Source of the DNA: UBA6544 sp038131165
Lineage (GTDB): Bacteria > Pseudomonadota > Alphaproteobacteria > UBA8366
Length of the DNA: 64,000 nt
Assembly: GCA_038131165.1 (NCBI GenBank)
Contig: JAYPOZ010000015.1
Span: forward strand, 3,219-67,218
Reading direction: 5' to 3'
A model generated the notes under the pieces. That model ran no database searches and was not told the DNA's origin. It saw only the letters and a program-made list of their open reading frames with translations. A program made the translations under genes and the position numbers. Shown piece by piece: positions 43,523 to 50,666 of the stretch. Each line of letters starts with the position of its first letter. Position 1 is the first letter of the stretch.

Positions 43523-44242
43523 CTAGGCGAGCACTTCGGCGAGGAAATTTTCCATCGCCTGCCAGGACCGGCGGTCGGCGTCCGCCTGGTACATTGCCCC
43601 CATGTCCGGCGCGTTCGCCTCCGGGTTGGTGAAGGCGTGCAGCGTGTGGCCGTAGCCGTGAATCTGCCAATCGGCGCCGGCCGCCGTGAGCTCCTCGGCG
43701 AGCGCGGTGACGTCGGCGGGCGGCACCATCGGATCGGCCCAGCCATGCAGCGCCAGCACCTTGGCCTTGATCGCGGTGCCGTCCGTGTTGCCGGGTTTGT
43801 TGAACAACCCGTGAAAACTCGCCGCCCCCTGGAAGTCTTCTCCCGTGCGCGCGAGGTCCAGCACGCAGAGCCCGCCGAAGCAATAGCCGGTCGCGGCCGT
43901 CTTGCCCGCATCGACCTCCGCCTGGTCGCGGAGTACCCGCAGGCCGGTCTTGAGGCGGTTCTGCAGCATCGCGCGGTCCTCCAGGAACGGCGTCATGAGC
44001 GCCGTGTTTTCCTCCGGGCTGCCGCCGAGCACGCCCTTGCCGTAGACGTCCATCGCGAGGGCGGCATAGCCGAGCCCCGCGAGCTTGCGCGCGGCGTCTT
44101 CCTCGAAGGGGCTGCGCCCCGCCCAGGCGTGCACGATCAGGACGCCCGGACGCGGGCCGGAGACCGCATCGTCCCAGGCGAAATACCCCTCTAGCGCGGC
44201 GCCGTTATCGGCGTAATCGATGGTTCTTGTCCGGATGGCCAT
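43523..44242 (-). CDS. Dienelactone hydrolase family protein
   Basis: This 239-residue alpha/beta hydrolase of the dienelactone hydrolase family has the nucleophilic Cys in ATGYCFGGLCVLD, the Asp in HGWADPMVP and the His in HGYGHTLHAF, so the catalytic triad is complete. It hydrolyses dienelactones or other small esters. ATG 44242 has AGGAGGAAACCC upstream. Divergent promoter signals toward the SDR gene are not obvious. The function is inferred from the triad and family. Confidence 0.9.
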   Translation of the reverse strand: MAIRTRTIDYADNGAALEGYFAWDDAVSGPRPGVLIVHAWAGRSPFEEDAARKLAGLGYAALAMDVYGKGVLGGSPEENTALMTPFLEDRAMLQNRLKTGLRVLRDQAEVDAGKTAATGYCFGGLCVLDLARTGEDFQGAASFHGLFNKPGNTDGTAIKAKVLALHGWADPMVPPADVTALAEELTAAGADWQIHGYGHTLHAFTNPEANAPDMGAMYQADADRRSWQAMENFLAEVLA

Positions 44243-44348
44243 GGGTTTCCTCCTTCGGTGTCTCAACGGAACTGGGATCGATCAACTAATGTAGACGCGC
44301 CGCCGGTAAGGCAATGCGGGGGACCTATGCAAAGGCGGACCGGGGGGC

Positions 44349-45104
44349 TCACGACCGCCCGCCGTCGACGGAGAGAATCTGACCGGTGATCCAGCCCGCT
44401 TCGTCGCTGGCGAGGAACAGGATCGCCGCCGCGATATCCTCCGCGCTGCCGAGCCGCTTGGTGTGGAGACCGTCGACGAGGCGCTGCTGGCCCGCCGCTC
44501 CGTAGACCTCCCATTGCCGCACGCTCGCCGGATTGGAGAGCACGAACCCCGGCGCCACGGCGTTCACCGTGACCCCGGCCGGGCCGAATTCCCAGGAGAG
44601 CTGCTTGGTGAGGCCAACCAGCGCGTGTTTGGCGGCGGTATAGGCCTGGATGCCGGTGCGGCTCGGGCGCAACCCGGCCCCCGACGCGACGAAGACCATC
44701 CGTCCCCGGCCGCGCGCCGTCATCGACGGGCCGAGCGCCTGCGCGAGCCAGAAGGCGGCGTCGACATTGGCGGCGAAGACCGCGCGCCAGTCCTCTTCCG
44801 TGACCTCGGCGATCGGCCGCCCGACCTGCCCGCGCACGCCGCCCGCCGCGCTGGCCAGGATGTCGACCGGCCCGTATTCGGCCTCGATGTCGCGGAGACA
44901 CGCCGCGACCGCCGCCCGCTCGCCGAGGTCGACGGCGCTGTGGCCGGCCCCGATTTCGGCCGCCGCCGCGGCGATCCCCACCGCGTCGATATCGAGGAGA
45001 TGCACCCGCGCCCCCGCCGCCTTGAAGCGTGCTGCCGTCGCCCGCCCGATCCCCTGCGCCGCCCCCGTCACCAGGACAAGCCGGCCGTCGAATGCGATGT
45101 TCAT
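44349..45104 (-). CDS. SDR family oxidoreductase
   Basis: This 251-residue classical short-chain dehydrogenase has the cofactor loop VTGAAQGIGRATAA (13-26), LLDID (suggesting NAD), FVASGAG with the catalytic Ser and YTAAKHALV with Tyr/Lys. C-terminal TGQILSVDGG is typical. AAGGAGG lies about 10 bases before the ATG. It probably oxidises a secondary alcohol, for example 3-hydroxyacyl-CoA or 2,3-dihydrodiol-like substrates. Confidence 0.92.
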   Translation of the reverse strand: MNIAFDGRLVLVTGAAQGIGRATAARFKAAGARVHLLDIDAVGIAAAAAEIGAGHSAVDLGERAAVAACLRDIEAEYGPVDILASAAGGVRGQVGRPIAEVTEEDWRAVFAANVDAAFWLAQALGPSMTARGRGRMVFVASGAGLRPSRTGIQAYTAAKHALVGLTKQLSWEFGPAGVTVNAVAPGFVLSNPASVRQWEVYGAAGQQRLVDGLHTKRLGSAEDIAAAILFLASDEAGWITGQILSVDGGRS

Positions 45105-45170
45105 TTGGTGGGTGCCTCCTTGCCGTCATGCTGCAGGTAAATCCGGGGACAGGTTGAGCTGGCCCCGCCG

Positions 45171-45470
45171 TTATCGATCGGAGAGTTGTGCCGGAACGTC
45201 CATGCTCGCATGCAGAACCCGGACAATGAGAACGCCTTCATCCTCGATCAGAAAGACAATTAGGTGTCTTTCGTGGCGCAGTATTCGAACCGGCGGCGTC
45301 AATTCCCTGCGTTCCGCCGCGAGAAACGGGTTTTGGGCGATAGTCTCGAATTGCGCTTCGAGTCCGGAAAGATATTTGCGCCGCTGCACGGCGCCCCATT
45401 CCCGCTGGGTATAAAGACCGATCTCCCGAATATCCTTTTGCGCCGCCTTGCTGACCCGGTAGTCAGCCAT
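45171..45470 (-). CDS. parE: RelE/ParE family toxin
   Basis: This 99-residue toxin of the ParE/RelE fold has DYRVSKAAQKDIREIGLYTQREWG as the N-terminal helices and HLIVFLIEDEGVLIVRVLHASM as the C-terminal strands ending in the ParE-type H-x-x-M. ParE toxins inhibit DNA gyrase; RelE relatives cleave mRNA. ATG 45470 overlaps the antitoxin gene by 8 bases, the usual toxin-after-antitoxin coupling. The assignment to ParE rests on pairing with ParD. Confidence 0.88.
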   Translation of the reverse strand: MADYRVSKAAQKDIREIGLYTQREWGAVQRRKYLSGLEAQFETIAQNPFLAAERRELTPPVRILRHERHLIVFLIEDEGVLIVRVLHASMDVPAQLSDR

Positions 45471-45702
45471 CCTGCGTATCGAGTTCCGCCTGAAGATCGG
45501 CCATGCTGAACCCTTCGGCGATGCCGCTGTCGATACCTTCGGTGATGGCGTTTTGCAGCCGGGTGAGACCGGCCACCCGTTCCTGATCACGCCGGATCAG
45601 ATCGCGGACATAGTCGCTGGCATTGCTGTACCGTCCGGTGCGCGTCTGCGCTTCCACCCAGTGCTTCATGGGGTCGGGCAGGGAAACATTCATGGTCGCC
45701 AT
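45463..45702 (-). CDS. parD: ParD-type ribbon-helix-helix antitoxin
   Basis: This 79-residue antitoxin has the ribbon-helix-helix segment NVSLPDPMKHWVEAQ and RYSNASDYVRDLIRRDQE, as in ParD. A C-terminal tail (LQAELDTQDG) would wrap the toxin. It is expected to repress its own operon by binding the palindrome just upstream. ATG 45702 has GGAGG in the ribosome site. Toxin start overlap couples expression. Confidence 0.9.
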   Translation of the reverse strand: MATMNVSLPDPMKHWVEAQTRTGRYSNASDYVRDLIRRDQERVAGLTRLQNAITEGIDSGIAEGFSMADLQAELDTQDG

Positions 45703-45729
45703 ATCGTCCTCCTGCATTAGACGATGACA

Positions 45730-45754
45730 CAAATTGACAAAGTTTGTCAATTTG
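45730..45754. promoter_or_regulatory. parDE operator palindrome
   Basis: A perfect 12-base inverted repeat around one central base (CAAATTGACAAA, G, then its reverse complement), 28 bases upstream of the parD start. It embeds a TTGACA -35-like box on the minus strand. It is a likely site of autorepression by ParD/ParDE. Confidence 0.75.
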
Positions 45755-45982
45755 GCGGATGCCCTTGGTTTCGAATTCCAACTTTCGAGGATTCGAGTCA
45801 GGTCACCTGATACAGATAAAGTATCTAGCCTTTATTGAAGTGAGGCCTCCCGAGTTTCGTCCGATCACCAGCGCACAGTTTACGCGCTCAGCGGCGTCAT
45901 AGGTATGCGTTTCAAGTATAAAACAACTAATTGTCCAGCAGCATTAGCAAGAACAGGGATGACAAAATTCGATCCTAATAAT

Positions 45983-46096
45983 TCATCGAAAAGGCAAAAG
46001 GACTTGGCGCAGACGAAAGCGGCGAGGCGTTCGAGCGCGTTCTAACAAAGATCAGCCCAGATAGAGTCCAATCAACAGCGGACAAGAGCAGTTAGC
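45983..46096 (+). pseudogene. Remnant of a small conserved gene
   Basis: A 37-codon frame (FIEKAKGLGADESGEAFERV...) ends at TAG 46094-46096. It resembles the C-terminus of short conserved proteobacterial proteins that contain a KA-x-LG-x-DE-x(3)-AF core. A stop immediately upstream (TAA 45980-45982) closes the frame and no start is present, so it looks like a decayed 3' fragment. Confidence 0.35.
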
Positions 46097-46100
46097 TCTA

Positions 46101-46623
46101 CTACCATTGCCGTCGCCGATGCAGATTGAACCAACTCATGTCAGCAGCTTCAACAGGACGACTCGGCGCAATGGGTTTGGGTGGCGCCGTATATTCGACC
46201 GCTTCCTTGCCTGTTGTTACCAACTGGAGATTGCGAGTAAAAACGCGCACATCACCGAAATAGTTTGGATAAGCGTCTCTTAAGTCTTCCAGTTTGTCAG
46301 CCTCTATCAAAACTGTATCCCGAATCGGATGGCCTGCCGAAACATCAGCCAACTCTTTTGACCTGCTTCGCGCTGTATGCAAGTTCCGGAAAATCGGACA
46401 CGTCGAAATTCAGTTCACAATTTGCCACACGTGAAACGGCTTTACGGGTACCAGACGTCTGCCAATAAATGCTACCGCTTCTTGAATAGCTTATGCATTG
46501 ATTAGGCGAAAAAATGCATCGTGGGTGTGCTTCGTGGGTGCAGTTTACACAATAGCGCCCCAATTTGGTCCTCGCCGGGGACTTCCTGTCGATTTCGCGT
46601 AGGAGTTTAAGAGCGGTCTCATA
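46101..46623 (-). pseudogene. Frameshifted, 5'-truncated gene remnant
   Basis: An open frame with no start codon runs from 46623 (just after TAG 46626-46624) and stops at 46345. If one base of the four-T run at 46356-46359 (four A in the coding strand) is removed, it continues smoothly into a second frame to 46101 (…SAKQVK|ELADVSAGHPIRD…). The joined product of about 170 residues ends with DAYPNYFGDVRVF, faintly like the C-terminus of RelA/SpoT-domain proteins. That likeness is tentative. A homopolymer sequencing error is an alternative to genuine decay, but the missing 5' end supports decay. Confidence 0.5.
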
Positions 46624-46697
46624 CTAGTATGAATATAGACATTTTGTCTCGATTGTGATGCACTCCTGGCCCCCTGAACCAGCCGGGAGCCCCCGTC

Positions 46698-47417
46698 ATG
46701 CCCCGCATACGCTCGCCCCGTCGCCCTCGGCCGCGCCGCCCGAACCGGCGCGGCAAGAGCTTGCACCCCCGCACCACCGCCCCGATGCGCGCCGCCCCCC
46801 GCTGCGGGGCGAAGACGCGGGCGGGGCCGCCCTGCCGGGCCCCTTGCGTGCGGGGCAAAGGCCGCTGCCGGATGCATGGGGGCGCGGCGGGCTCCGGCGC
46901 GCCGGCGGGCAACCGCAACGCCTATCGCCACGGGTTCTATGCGGCGGCGGAGCGGGCGCGCTGGCGGCGGCTCCGGCTGTTCGCCGCCGAATGCGAGGGG
47001 CTGCTGCGCGTGCTGGACGAGGGCGGCGGCGACGGCCTGGCGGCGGCCTATGTCGCGGCCCTATTGGGCGGCCCGGAAAGGGGCCCGGAAGACGGCCCGG
47101 AAGACGGCGAGGGCGGTAGATTATTACCGCATTCATACGGCGCATGGGGTCGACCCGCGAAAAACCATAAGGGGGTTACAGAGCGTCTCTCTAAGGCGGA
47201 GCGAGGGCTGGATCCCCGACGGCGCGGGGATGACGGCGGCGGAGAGCGCGGCCAGCCGAGCCGGGCAGAGGGATGCGCGACGCCGGATCCCTGCGGCCCC
47301 GATGCGGCCTCCCGGTCCGGGCGCGTATTGCCACGCTCCGCCCGTCCGCCTACTTTCCTCGCAACTCAAATAACACCCACAAAAATCGGAGGGCACGCGC
47401 GTGTCGGAACAGGGTAA
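46698..47417 (+). CDS. HGG-motif (HGGxSTG-like) protein with low-complexity tail
   Basis: The N-terminal about 100 residues resemble small proteins common on mobile DNA and in proteobacterial genomes: RCGAKTRAGPPCRAP with paired cysteines, CRMHGGAAGSG and GNRNAYRHGFY. The function of this family is unknown. GGGAG lies 8 bases before ATG 46698. The frame continues to 47417, but from about 47110 it runs through an intergenic repeat and overlaps the next gene's start, so the last 100 residues may be spurious or the protein extended by chance. N-terminal region confident, C-terminus not. Confidence 0.5.
   Translation: MPRIRSPRRPRPRRPNRRGKSLHPRTTAPMRAAPRCGAKTRAGPPCRAPCVRGKGRCRMHGGAAGSGAPAGNRNAYRHGFYAAAERARWRRLRLFAAECEGLLRVLDEGGGDGLAAAYVAALLGGPERGPEDGPEDGEGGRLLPHSYGAWGRPAKNHKGVTERLSKAERGLDPRRRGDDGGGERGQPSRAEGCATPDPCGPDAASRSGRVLPRSARPPTFLATQITPTKIGGHARVGTG
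47212..47231. repeat. REP-like hairpin (ATCCCCG...CGGGGAT)
   Basis: Seven-base inverted arms around a 6-base loop within GGCTGGATCCCCG...CGGGGATGACGG, a widely dispersed proteobacterial intergenic motif. Confidence 0.6.
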
Positions 47418-48480
47418 CGAGAAGAAATTCGGAATTTCGGTCATCCCCGGCGACGGGATCGGCAACGAGGTGGTGCCGGAAGGGCTGCGCGTGCTGGAGG
47501 CGGTCGGCAAGAAGTTCGGCTTCGACTACGGTTTCGAGCATTACGACTGGAACTGCGAGCGCTACGCCAAGACCGGCGCGATGATGCCGGAGGACGGCTT
47601 GGAGCAATTGCGCGGCTGCGATTCGATCTTTTTGGGCGCGGTCGGCTTTCCCGGCGTGCCGGATCACATCTCGCTCTGGGGACTGCTGATCCCGATCCGC
47701 CGCGAGTTCCAGCAATACGTCAACCTGCGCCCGGTGCGCCTGCTCCCCGGCATCACGCCGCCGGTGCACGGCTACGAGACCGGCGACATCGACATGTACG
47801 TGGTGCGCGAGAACAACGAGGGCGAATACTCCAACATCGGCGGGCGCATGTACGAGGGCACGGATCTCGAAATGTGCATGCAGGAGAACATCTTCACCAA
47901 GCGCGGCTGCGAGCGGATCATGCGCTACGCCTTCGATCTGGCGCAGAGCCGGCCGAAGAAGCACCTGACCTCGGCCACCAAGTCGAACGGCATCTCGCAC
48001 ACCATGCCCTATTGGGACGAGAAATTCGCCGCCGTCGGCAAGGAATACCCCGACGTCAAGACCGACCAGTACCACATCGACATCCTGACCGCCCATTTCG
48101 TCCAGCACCCGGACTGGTTCGACGTGGTGGTGGGCAGCAACCTGTTCGGCGACATCCTCTCCGATCTCGGCCCCGCCGTGACCGGCACCATCGCCGTGGC
48201 GCCGGGCGCCAACATCAATCCGGAAAAGGACTTCCCCTCCATGTTCGAGCCGGTGCACGGCTCCGCCCCGGATATCGCGGGCAAGGGCATCGCCAACCCG
48301 ATCGGCCAGATCTGGTCCGGCGCGATGATGCTGGAGCATCTGGGCGAACAGGCGGCGGCCGACGCCATCGTCAAGGCGATCGAGACGGTGCTCTCCGACA
48401 AGAACGCGCCGCTCACCCCCGACATGGGCGGCAAGGCGACGACCCAGGACCTCGGCAAGGCGATCGCCGATGCGGTCTGA
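47401..48480 (+). CDS. ttuC: Tartrate dehydrogenase/decarboxylase
   Basis: This 359-residue beta-decarboxylating dehydrogenase of the isopropylmalate/isocitrate family fits the tartrate dehydrogenase branch: VIPGDGIGNEVVPEG at the start, AVGFPGVPDHISLWGLLIPI, NLRPVRLLPGI, and the metal/NAD region VVGSNLFGDILSDLGPA. Known members oxidise tartrate to oxaloglycolate or decarboxylate it, and also D-malate. GTG 47401 has GGAGG 9 bases upstream. A MaoC gene follows at 92 bases, perhaps in the same unit. Confidence 0.9.
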   Translation: MSEQGNEKKFGISVIPGDGIGNEVVPEGLRVLEAVGKKFGFDYGFEHYDWNCERYAKTGAMMPEDGLEQLRGCDSIFLGAVGFPGVPDHISLWGLLIPIRREFQQYVNLRPVRLLPGITPPVHGYETGDIDMYVVRENNEGEYSNIGGRMYEGTDLEMCMQENIFTKRGCERIMRYAFDLAQSRPKKHLTSATKSNGISHTMPYWDEKFAAVGKEYPDVKTDQYHIDILTAHFVQHPDWFDVVVGSNLFGDILSDLGPAVTGTIAVAPGANINPEKDFPSMFEPVHGSAPDIAGKGIANPIGQIWSGAMMLEHLGEQAAADAIVKAIETVLSDKNAPLTPDMGGKATTQDLGKAIADAV

Positions 48481-48572
48481 GGGAGCCGCCCCGCTTTACC
48501 GCCTCCCGGAGATGCAGCGCGTTCTCCGGGCGGCGGAACCGAGATGACCGAGCGAGGGGAGAGATAGGAACG

Positions 48573-49025
48573 ATGCACGCACGCTACTTTGAGGGATTCA
48601 CCGTCGGCGAGACGTTCGAGACGCGGGCCGTGACGCTCACGGAGGGGCAGATGGTCGGGTTCTCGATGGCCTACGATCCGCAGCCGATCCACACCGACCG
48701 GGAAGCCTCGAAGCGGGGCATCCACGGCGACATGATCTCGAGCGGGTTGCAGACCCTGGGGCTCGCCAACCGGTTGTGGATCGAGCTCGGCTTGATGGGG
48801 GAGAACAATCTCGGCGGGCCGGGGCTCGACGAGGTGCGCTGGCCGCGTCCGGTCTTCGCCGGCGATACCCTGCGCACGGTGGTCGAGGTGCTGGAGGCGC
48901 GGGCGTCGCGCTCGAAGCCGGACCGCGGCATCGTTACCTTCGGCTTCACCAGCTACAACCAGCGCGACGAGGTGGTAATGACCTATAAATGCGTCGACAT
49001 GCTGCGCCGCGATCCGGCGGCCTAG
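48573..49025 (+). CDS. MaoC family (R)-specific enoyl-CoA hydratase
   Basis: This 150-residue single-hotdog hydratase has the catalytic motif SMAYDPQPIHTD (Asp and His) followed by GDMISSGLQTLGLANRLW, so unlike the MaoC at 17.4 kb its active site is intact. It probably hydrates 2-enoyl-CoA or a similar thioester. An AGGA-type ribosome site precedes ATG 48573. It follows ttuC on the same strand, and possible links to tartrate or C4-acid catabolism are inferred. Confidence 0.87.
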   Translation: MHARYFEGFTVGETFETRAVTLTEGQMVGFSMAYDPQPIHTDREASKRGIHGDMISSGLQTLGLANRLWIELGLMGENNLGGPGLDEVRWPRPVFAGDTLRTVVEVLEARASRSKPDRGIVTFGFTSYNQRDEVVMTYKCVDMLRRDPAA

Positions 49026-49057
49026 CCGGGCGGGCTGCGGGCATGAGGGACGCCGCG

Positions 49058-49624
49058 TCAGCGTTTCGCGAGTTTCTCCGCCATCGCCGCGCCGAAGGCC
49101 TCCGCCGTCGCGCCGACGGTCTCGACCGCGCGCTCCAGCATGCAGTCGCGCCCGCAGCTCTTCTCCACGTCGTGCCGCTTGCGGCTGTGGTGCTCGTGCC
49201 GGGCGACGACCTTGCCGAGGGCGACGTCGCGGGCCTCTCCGTCGATCCAGAGCTTGAAACTGTTGCCCTTGGCGCCTCGATGCATGGTGGTGTAAATGCG
49301 CACCCCCAAAACCACGGAAATCGGGCTCGTCGCGTTCCGGGCGGCTTCCACCGCCAGCGCCATGTTGCGCTCGATCTTCCCGCCCAGGCGGCGCGCGGAG
49401 GGAATCTCCGAGACCGCGCGCGCCTGCAGGCCCCGGCGGCGCAGCTGGTCGGCGATTTTCGCATAGGCGTTCCGGAAAATGTCGCTGTCCGCCGCCACGC
49501 TGCTGGGATCGCGATGATCGGCGACGACCATCACCGTGCGGGTCTGGGCGCTGAGCGTGTGCGGCGCGGCCGCGGCGAGGGCCGCAAGCGCGGCGATGCA
49601 AACCAGTCGAAGCAGGACGGCCAT
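49058..49624 (-). CDS. Secreted conserved hypothetical protein
   Basis: This 188-residue protein has a typical signal peptide (VLLRLVCIAALAALAAAAPHTLSA) and a mature domain with RDPSSVAADSDIFRNAY and a pair of Cys (SCGRDCMLE) that may form a disulfide. ISVVLGVRIYTTMHRGAKG is the most conserved-looking block. No family is recognised. GGGAGGGAATCAC precedes ATG 49624. It is convergent with the MaoC gene. Periplasmic location is inferred. Confidence 0.65.
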   Translation of the reverse strand: MAVLLRLVCIAALAALAAAAPHTLSAQTRTVMVVADHRDPSSVAADSDIFRNAYAKIADQLRRRGLQARAVSEIPSARRLGGKIERNMALAVEAARNATSPISVVLGVRIYTTMHRGAKGNSFKLWIDGEARDVALGKVVARHEHHSRKRHDVEKSCGRDCMLERAVETVGATAEAFGAAMAEKLAKR

Positions 49625-49749
49625 GTGATTCCCTCCCAAGGAACGGCTCCATGATACCCAGATACCGCTAAATGGCTCAACAACGGATATAGACCGATGC
49701 CCGACGGCTTACATCAAAGAGAGCCAGAACCTCACGGGAGTGCCCCGCA

Positions 49750-50631
49750 ATGACGATAGAAATCCGGCCGCTCACCCCGGTTTTCGGGGCGCGGGTGACG
49801 GGCCTGTCGGTCCGCGACGGCCTGGCGGAGGCGGATGTCGCCGCGCTCGACCGCGCGCTCGACGAATTCTCGGTGCTGCACCTTCCCGGCCAACCGGTGA
49901 CGGACGAAGAGCAGGTCGCCTTCACCGCCCGCTTCGGCCCGCTCGAGGAAACGCTGCCCGGGGCCGTCGGAGCCGGGTCCAAGGTCGCGCGCATGTCGAA
50001 CTATCTGCCGGACGGGACGTTGAAGGACCCGAACGGGCAGTCCGCCCTGTTCACCCGGGCGAACAATTTCTGGCACACGGACAGTTCCTTCAAGCCGGTG
50101 CCGGCCCGCGCCTCGATGATGTCGGCGCGCGAGGTGGCGACGACGGGGGGCGATACGGAATTCGCCTCGACCCGCGCCGCCTACGAGGCTCTGGCGCCGG
50201 CGATGAAAGCGAAGGTCGAGGGGCTAATCGCGTATCACGACATCGCGCATTCCCGGCTCAAACTGTCGCCCGATGCGGTGACAGCGGAGCAGCGGGCGAA
50301 AATGCCGCCGGTCCCGCAGGCGCTGGTGCGGACCAATCCGCGGACCGGGCGGAAATCGCTGCTGGTCGGCAGCCATATTTGCCGGATCGAGGGGATGGCG
50401 GACGACGAGGCCGAGGCGCTCAACGCCGAACTGGTCGCCCTCGCCACGCGGCCCGGGCATACCTACCGGCACAAATGGACGGCGGGCGACATCGTCGTCT
50501 GGGACAACCGCGCGGTCCTGCACCGGGGCCTGCCCTACGACGAGGTGGCCGACCGCCGCCTGATGATCCGCACGACCCTGGCCGGCGCCGGGCCGACGGT
50601 GATCGACGGCGTGATCCAGCCCGGGGCGTAA
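49750..50631 (+). CDS. TauD/TfdA family dioxygenase
   Basis: This 293-residue Fe(II)/2-oxoglutarate dioxygenase has the iron-binding motif NNFWHTDSSFKP (HxD) and the distal His in AVLHRGLPYDEV, with the 2-oxoglutarate Arg in DRRLMIRTTLAG, so the active site is complete. Family members hydroxylate taurine, phenoxyacetates and related acids and release the side group. GGGAG precedes the ATG. It converges with the TRAP permease gene. The substrate is unknown. Confidence 0.92.
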   Translation: MTIEIRPLTPVFGARVTGLSVRDGLAEADVAALDRALDEFSVLHLPGQPVTDEEQVAFTARFGPLEETLPGAVGAGSKVARMSNYLPDGTLKDPNGQSALFTRANNFWHTDSSFKPVPARASMMSAREVATTGGDTEFASTRAAYEALAPAMKAKVEGLIAYHDIAHSRLKLSPDAVTAEQRAKMPPVPQALVRTNPRTGRKSLLVGSHICRIEGMADDEAEALNAELVALATRPGHTYRHKWTAGDIVVWDNRAVLHRGLPYDEVADRRLMIRTTLAGAGPTVIDGVIQPGA

Positions 50632-50666
50632 TCCGGGGGCGTTAGCCTGAAGGGCGTGGGCCGCCG

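Larger units (their letters stand above)
45703..46100. other. Low-GC region upstream of parD
   Basis: Nearly 400 bases with visibly lower GC than the surroundings. It holds the ParD operator (45730-45754) and a fragment of a small decayed gene (45983-46096). I see no other gene. Confidence 0.55.

Noticed and set aside
47110..47417. The last ~100 residues of the HGG-motif protein as a real domain
   Set aside because: That stretch crosses a REP-like repeat and overlaps the ttuC start, and its low-complexity sequence looks non-coding.
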